Source: Sulfurimonas sp.
Lineage (GTDB): Bacteria > Campylobacterota > Campylobacteria > Campylobacterales > Sulfurimonadaceae
Length of the DNA: 9,703 bases
Direction: 5' to 3'
NCBI GenBank assembly: GCA_030646745.1
Contig: JAUSKV010000319.1
Location: 1 to 9,703 of the forward strand
Below, one piece after another: positions 8,085 to 9,703 of this stretch. Numbering within the stretch: the stretch's first letter is position 1; every line of letters starts with the position of its first letter. The notes under the pieces are model-generated. The model was not told where the DNA came from. It did not search any database and saw nothing but the letters and a program-made list of their open reading frames with translations. A program made the position numbers and the translations under genes.

Positions 8085-8237
8085 TGGCAGTTGCACTTGG
8101 TGCAAAAGTGATAGAAAAACATTTTATCATAGATAAGTCCATACGAAGTGTAAGGCTCAGATATGGAATGCATCCTAAGTATTTGAAAGATGTTTTGGGA
8201 AAGAGGCAGATAGAGATTTTGAATTTGGGGATAGATT
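8079..8237 (+). pseudogene. pseI: Decayed 3' copy of pseI (two segments, internal deletion and frameshift)
   Basis: Positions 8079-8143 match 1000-1064 (63 of 65) and 8145-8237 match 1264-1357 (four substitutions and one missing T). The 198 bp between these parts in intact pseI are absent, an in-frame loss of 66 codons covering residues 243-308. The T lost from the run at 8192-8195 shifts the frame, so the residual reading runs on to TAA 8240-8242. Of seven substitutions, four are silent (AAA/AAG, AGC/AGT, AGA/AGG and probably AGA/CGA at the deletion edge), and three change Leu to Ile, Pro to Leu and Gly to Arg. The copy therefore had diverged somewhat before or during decay. There is no start, no N-terminal barrel and no His214, so it cannot be an active synthase. 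It supplies the stop of the ABC gene and the leader of the next gene. Confidence 0.93.
8227..8230 (+). promoter_or_regulatory. Weak ribosome binding site for the 8244 gene, inside the pseI relic
   Basis: GGGG lies 13 nt before the ATG at 8244 and is the only purine-rich candidate in the leader. It is a poor match in sequence and spacing. The relic's original frame ends ATGA over this start, so the gene was probably started by coupling to an upstream pseI that no longer exists. Confidence 0.3.
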
Positions 8238-8243
8238 ATTAAA

Positions 8244-9662
8244 ATGAGGAATGATAATGATTTATATGTAAATTTTACTAGTTTGAATAATAATGAAGAT
8301 TGGAATGATACATATAGCTTATATAAAGAAAATATAGAAGTCTTTTCTGAAGTGATAGAAAAGATAATGAATAACTATAAAATAACAAAAATTCAAGCTC
8401 GTGATACAGTCTTATACGAATTGATGAGTTCTAATTATGGAAAGGAACATAAAAAATTATTGTATAGTCAAGACAGGTTTAAATGGTTGATTATATATCT
8501 TATTACTATGTTTGGTATATTTTTAAATAGTTTGATGTCAATCTTTATTGTTTATAAAAATATAAAAAAAGATGTGTTATTTGAGGAAATGTTTGCTAAA
8601 GAAGGATGGAACGTTCGTTTCTATGTATATATAACAAAAATATTAATACATAAACCAATTAGTCAAGCAATACTTTATACTCACCCGGGAGTAAATAAAG
8701 ATTTTTTTAATAAATCAATTGACAAATGGGATGGCGAAGTTATAAATAGAAGATATTCAAGTGTGATTTTTGGTTTTAAAGAGTCCTGCACTGTAATTTA
8801 CAATGATTTTTTTTATTTTTATAAACTATTTAAGTTATCAAAAAATGTAAATGTCACATATATTTATTTAAGAATCATACGGAAGTATCTTGTCTATAGT
8901 TCTCAAATTAAGAATATAAAAGCAGATGTTTTAGTTGCTGCAGGCGATTACTATTGGAACCCAATAAAATACTTTGTTTATAAAAAAAATATTAAAAACA
9001 TAATATTACTGCAGCATAATTTTAAAAATGAATATTTGCATAACAGATTATTTCAATACTGTGATTTTTACTATGCACATTCAAATCAAGCAATTGAGAA
9101 ACTCGAAGGAATACCCTTTGCAAAAAAATATTCAATAGGTAGTTTTCAATTGGTTCCATTTTTGGAGAAAGAGCCTATAGAGTATGATGTAATATTTATA
9201 AATCAAACTGTTAATGATGATTTAACAAATGTTTGGCACACTTTAAATCAAAAACAACTTATAGACAACTTTTATTTACTTATAAAAAATTTTAAATTAT
9301 ATCTAGAACAACATAGTGAAATTAAAGCAGTGTATATAGCGAAAAATGAAGCAATAAATTACGAACCTTCAATGACAGTCAAACAAGATTATAAAGATTT
9401 ACCTAATATTGAGTTTATGGGCACTTATGGGCCAAAAACTTTTGAATTGATAAAAAAATCTAAGCTCATAATTAATATGTACTCAAGTGTTGGGTTTGAG
9501 GCTTATGGATTGGATAAAAAAGTTTTGTGGGTGAATTATAATAGATGCTGTGATACATTCAACTATGATGTAGAGAATGAAGATGTACATGTAATAATAA
9601 ATGACACAAGCTATGAGGCTTTTGAAGAAAAAATAAATTTGCTTTTATCTGATAATAAATAA
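8244..9662 (+). CDS. Putative membrane-anchored surface-carbohydrate transferase
   Basis: A 472 aa protein whose family I cannot name with certainty. The N-terminal ~75 residues are charged and probably helical. One membrane segment follows at 81-104 (WLIIYLITMFGIFLN onward). The rest has two lobes like a GT-B transferase: ADVLVAAGDYYWNP (227-240), NIILLQHNF with QH at 257-258, YSIGS (296-300), then a second lobe from EYDVIFINQT with IEFMGTYGP (389-397) and SSVGFEAYGLDKKVLWV (414-430). The last element is typical of surface-polysaccharide transferases, where the Ser/Gly loop and Glu contact the donor nucleotide. The order of QH, G-S and final loop parallels the 3904 product, but has QHN in place of QHG, so the two look like distant relatives. 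A role in adding sugar to the glycan made by this locus is inferred. The start at 8244 is supported by the ancestral ATGA overlap with the pseI relic. Confidence 0.55.
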   Translation: MRNDNDLYVNFTSLNNNEDWNDTYSLYKENIEVFSEVIEKIMNNYKITKIQARDTVLYELMSSNYGKEHKKLLYSQDRFKWLIIYLITMFGIFLNSLMSIFIVYKNIKKDVLFEEMFAKEGWNVRFYVYITKILIHKPISQAILYTHPGVNKDFFNKSIDKWDGEVINRRYSSVIFGFKESCTVIYNDFFYFYKLFKLSKNVNVTYIYLRIIRKYLVYSSQIKNIKADVLVAAGDYYWNPIKYFVYKKNIKNIILLQHNFKNEYLHNRLFQYCDFYYAHSNQAIEKLEGIPFAKKYSIGSFQLVPFLEKEPIEYDVIFINQTVNDDLTNVWHTLNQKQLIDNFYLLIKNFKLYLEQHSEIKAVYIAKNEAINYEPSMTVKQDYKDLPNIEFMGTYGPKTFELIKKSKLIINMYSSVGFEAYGLDKKVLWVNYNRCCDTFNYDVENEDVHVIINDTSYEAFEEKINLLLSDNK

Positions 9663-9703
9663 GTAGATGAAAATTATAAAAAATTAAAAGAAAAATAAAT
9701 TAA
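9663..9703. other. Terminal 41 bp without an assignable feature
   Basis: A very A-rich end. An ATG at 9667 is followed by only five codons before a stop, and I see no hairpin that would act as a terminator. The next gene, if any, starts beyond the window. Confidence 0.5.

Noticed and set aside
8079..8237. Insertion sequence or attachment site as the cause of the repeat
   Set aside because: No transposase fragment, inverted ends, tRNA or integrase is visible; the repeat is fully explained as pseI coding sequence.
8084..8242. Open frame of about 53 codons through the relic, from GTG 8084 to TAA 8240-8242
   Set aside because: It is pseI sequence read across a 66-codon deletion and then out of frame; no ribosome binding site and no complete domain.
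9667..9687. ATG after the last gene as the start of another gene
   Set aside because: Only six codons before a stop; shifting frame within the A-run also stops quickly.
1..9703. Phase-variable homopolymer tracts of the Campylobacter type
   Set aside because: No long G or C run is present. The many A runs and T runs are expected at this base composition and none lies where a slip would clearly act as a switch.

Overview
The window reads as part of a surface-sugar (flagellar or envelope glycan) locus from a low-GC member of the Campylobacterota (Campylobacter/Arcobacter/Sulfurimonas-type). The reasons are strong A+T richness, tightly packed genes all on the + strand with 1-17 bp overlaps, and the gene set pseH-pseI-pseA-hisH-hisF, which matches the pseudaminic acid block of the Campylobacter jejuni flagellin glycosylation locus. 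The taxonomic call is inference; no rRNA or housekeeping gene is present.

Layout. Positions 2-355 hold the 3' part of pseH (acetyltransferase). Positions 339-1388 are pseI (pseudaminic acid synthase). Positions 1388-3911 hold a three-protein amidino-forming module: pseA-type amidotransferase, HisH-like glutaminase and HisF-like ammonia-channel protein. The HisF-like protein lacks the first catalytic Asp of histidine biosynthesis (L at position 11) but keeps Asp130 and the ammonia-gate residues. Positions 3904-5559 encode a probable GT-B-type transferase with a QHG motif. Positions 5549-5747 carry what looks like a small frameshifted gene. Positions 5740-6387 encode a class I SAM methyltransferase, and 6387-8084 a PglK-type ABC flippase. 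Positions 8079-8237 are a decayed second copy of the 3' part of pseI. Positions 8244-9662 encode a second probable transferase with one membrane segment. Nothing can be assigned in 9663-9703. No terminator, promoter, RNA gene, IS element or CRISPR array was recognised, so the block is probably one transcription unit entered from upstream.

How the genes fit together. PseH and PseI make pseudaminic acid (the earlier PseB, PseC and PseG steps must lie elsewhere). PseA with HisH and HisF would convert an acetamido group to an acetamidino group using glutamine-derived ammonia. The two transferase-like proteins and the methyltransferase could assemble or decorate an oligosaccharide, and the PglK-like protein could flip a lipid-linked product to the periplasm.

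The most notable point is the pseI relic. If one lost T is put back, its reading frame ends in a TGA that overlaps the ATG of the 8244 gene as ATGA. This implies that a full pseI once lay directly upstream of that gene, and that the roughly 7 kb in between is now bounded by direct pseI repeats. The simplest reading is a cassette gained by recombination within pseI, and it could in principle be lost the same way.
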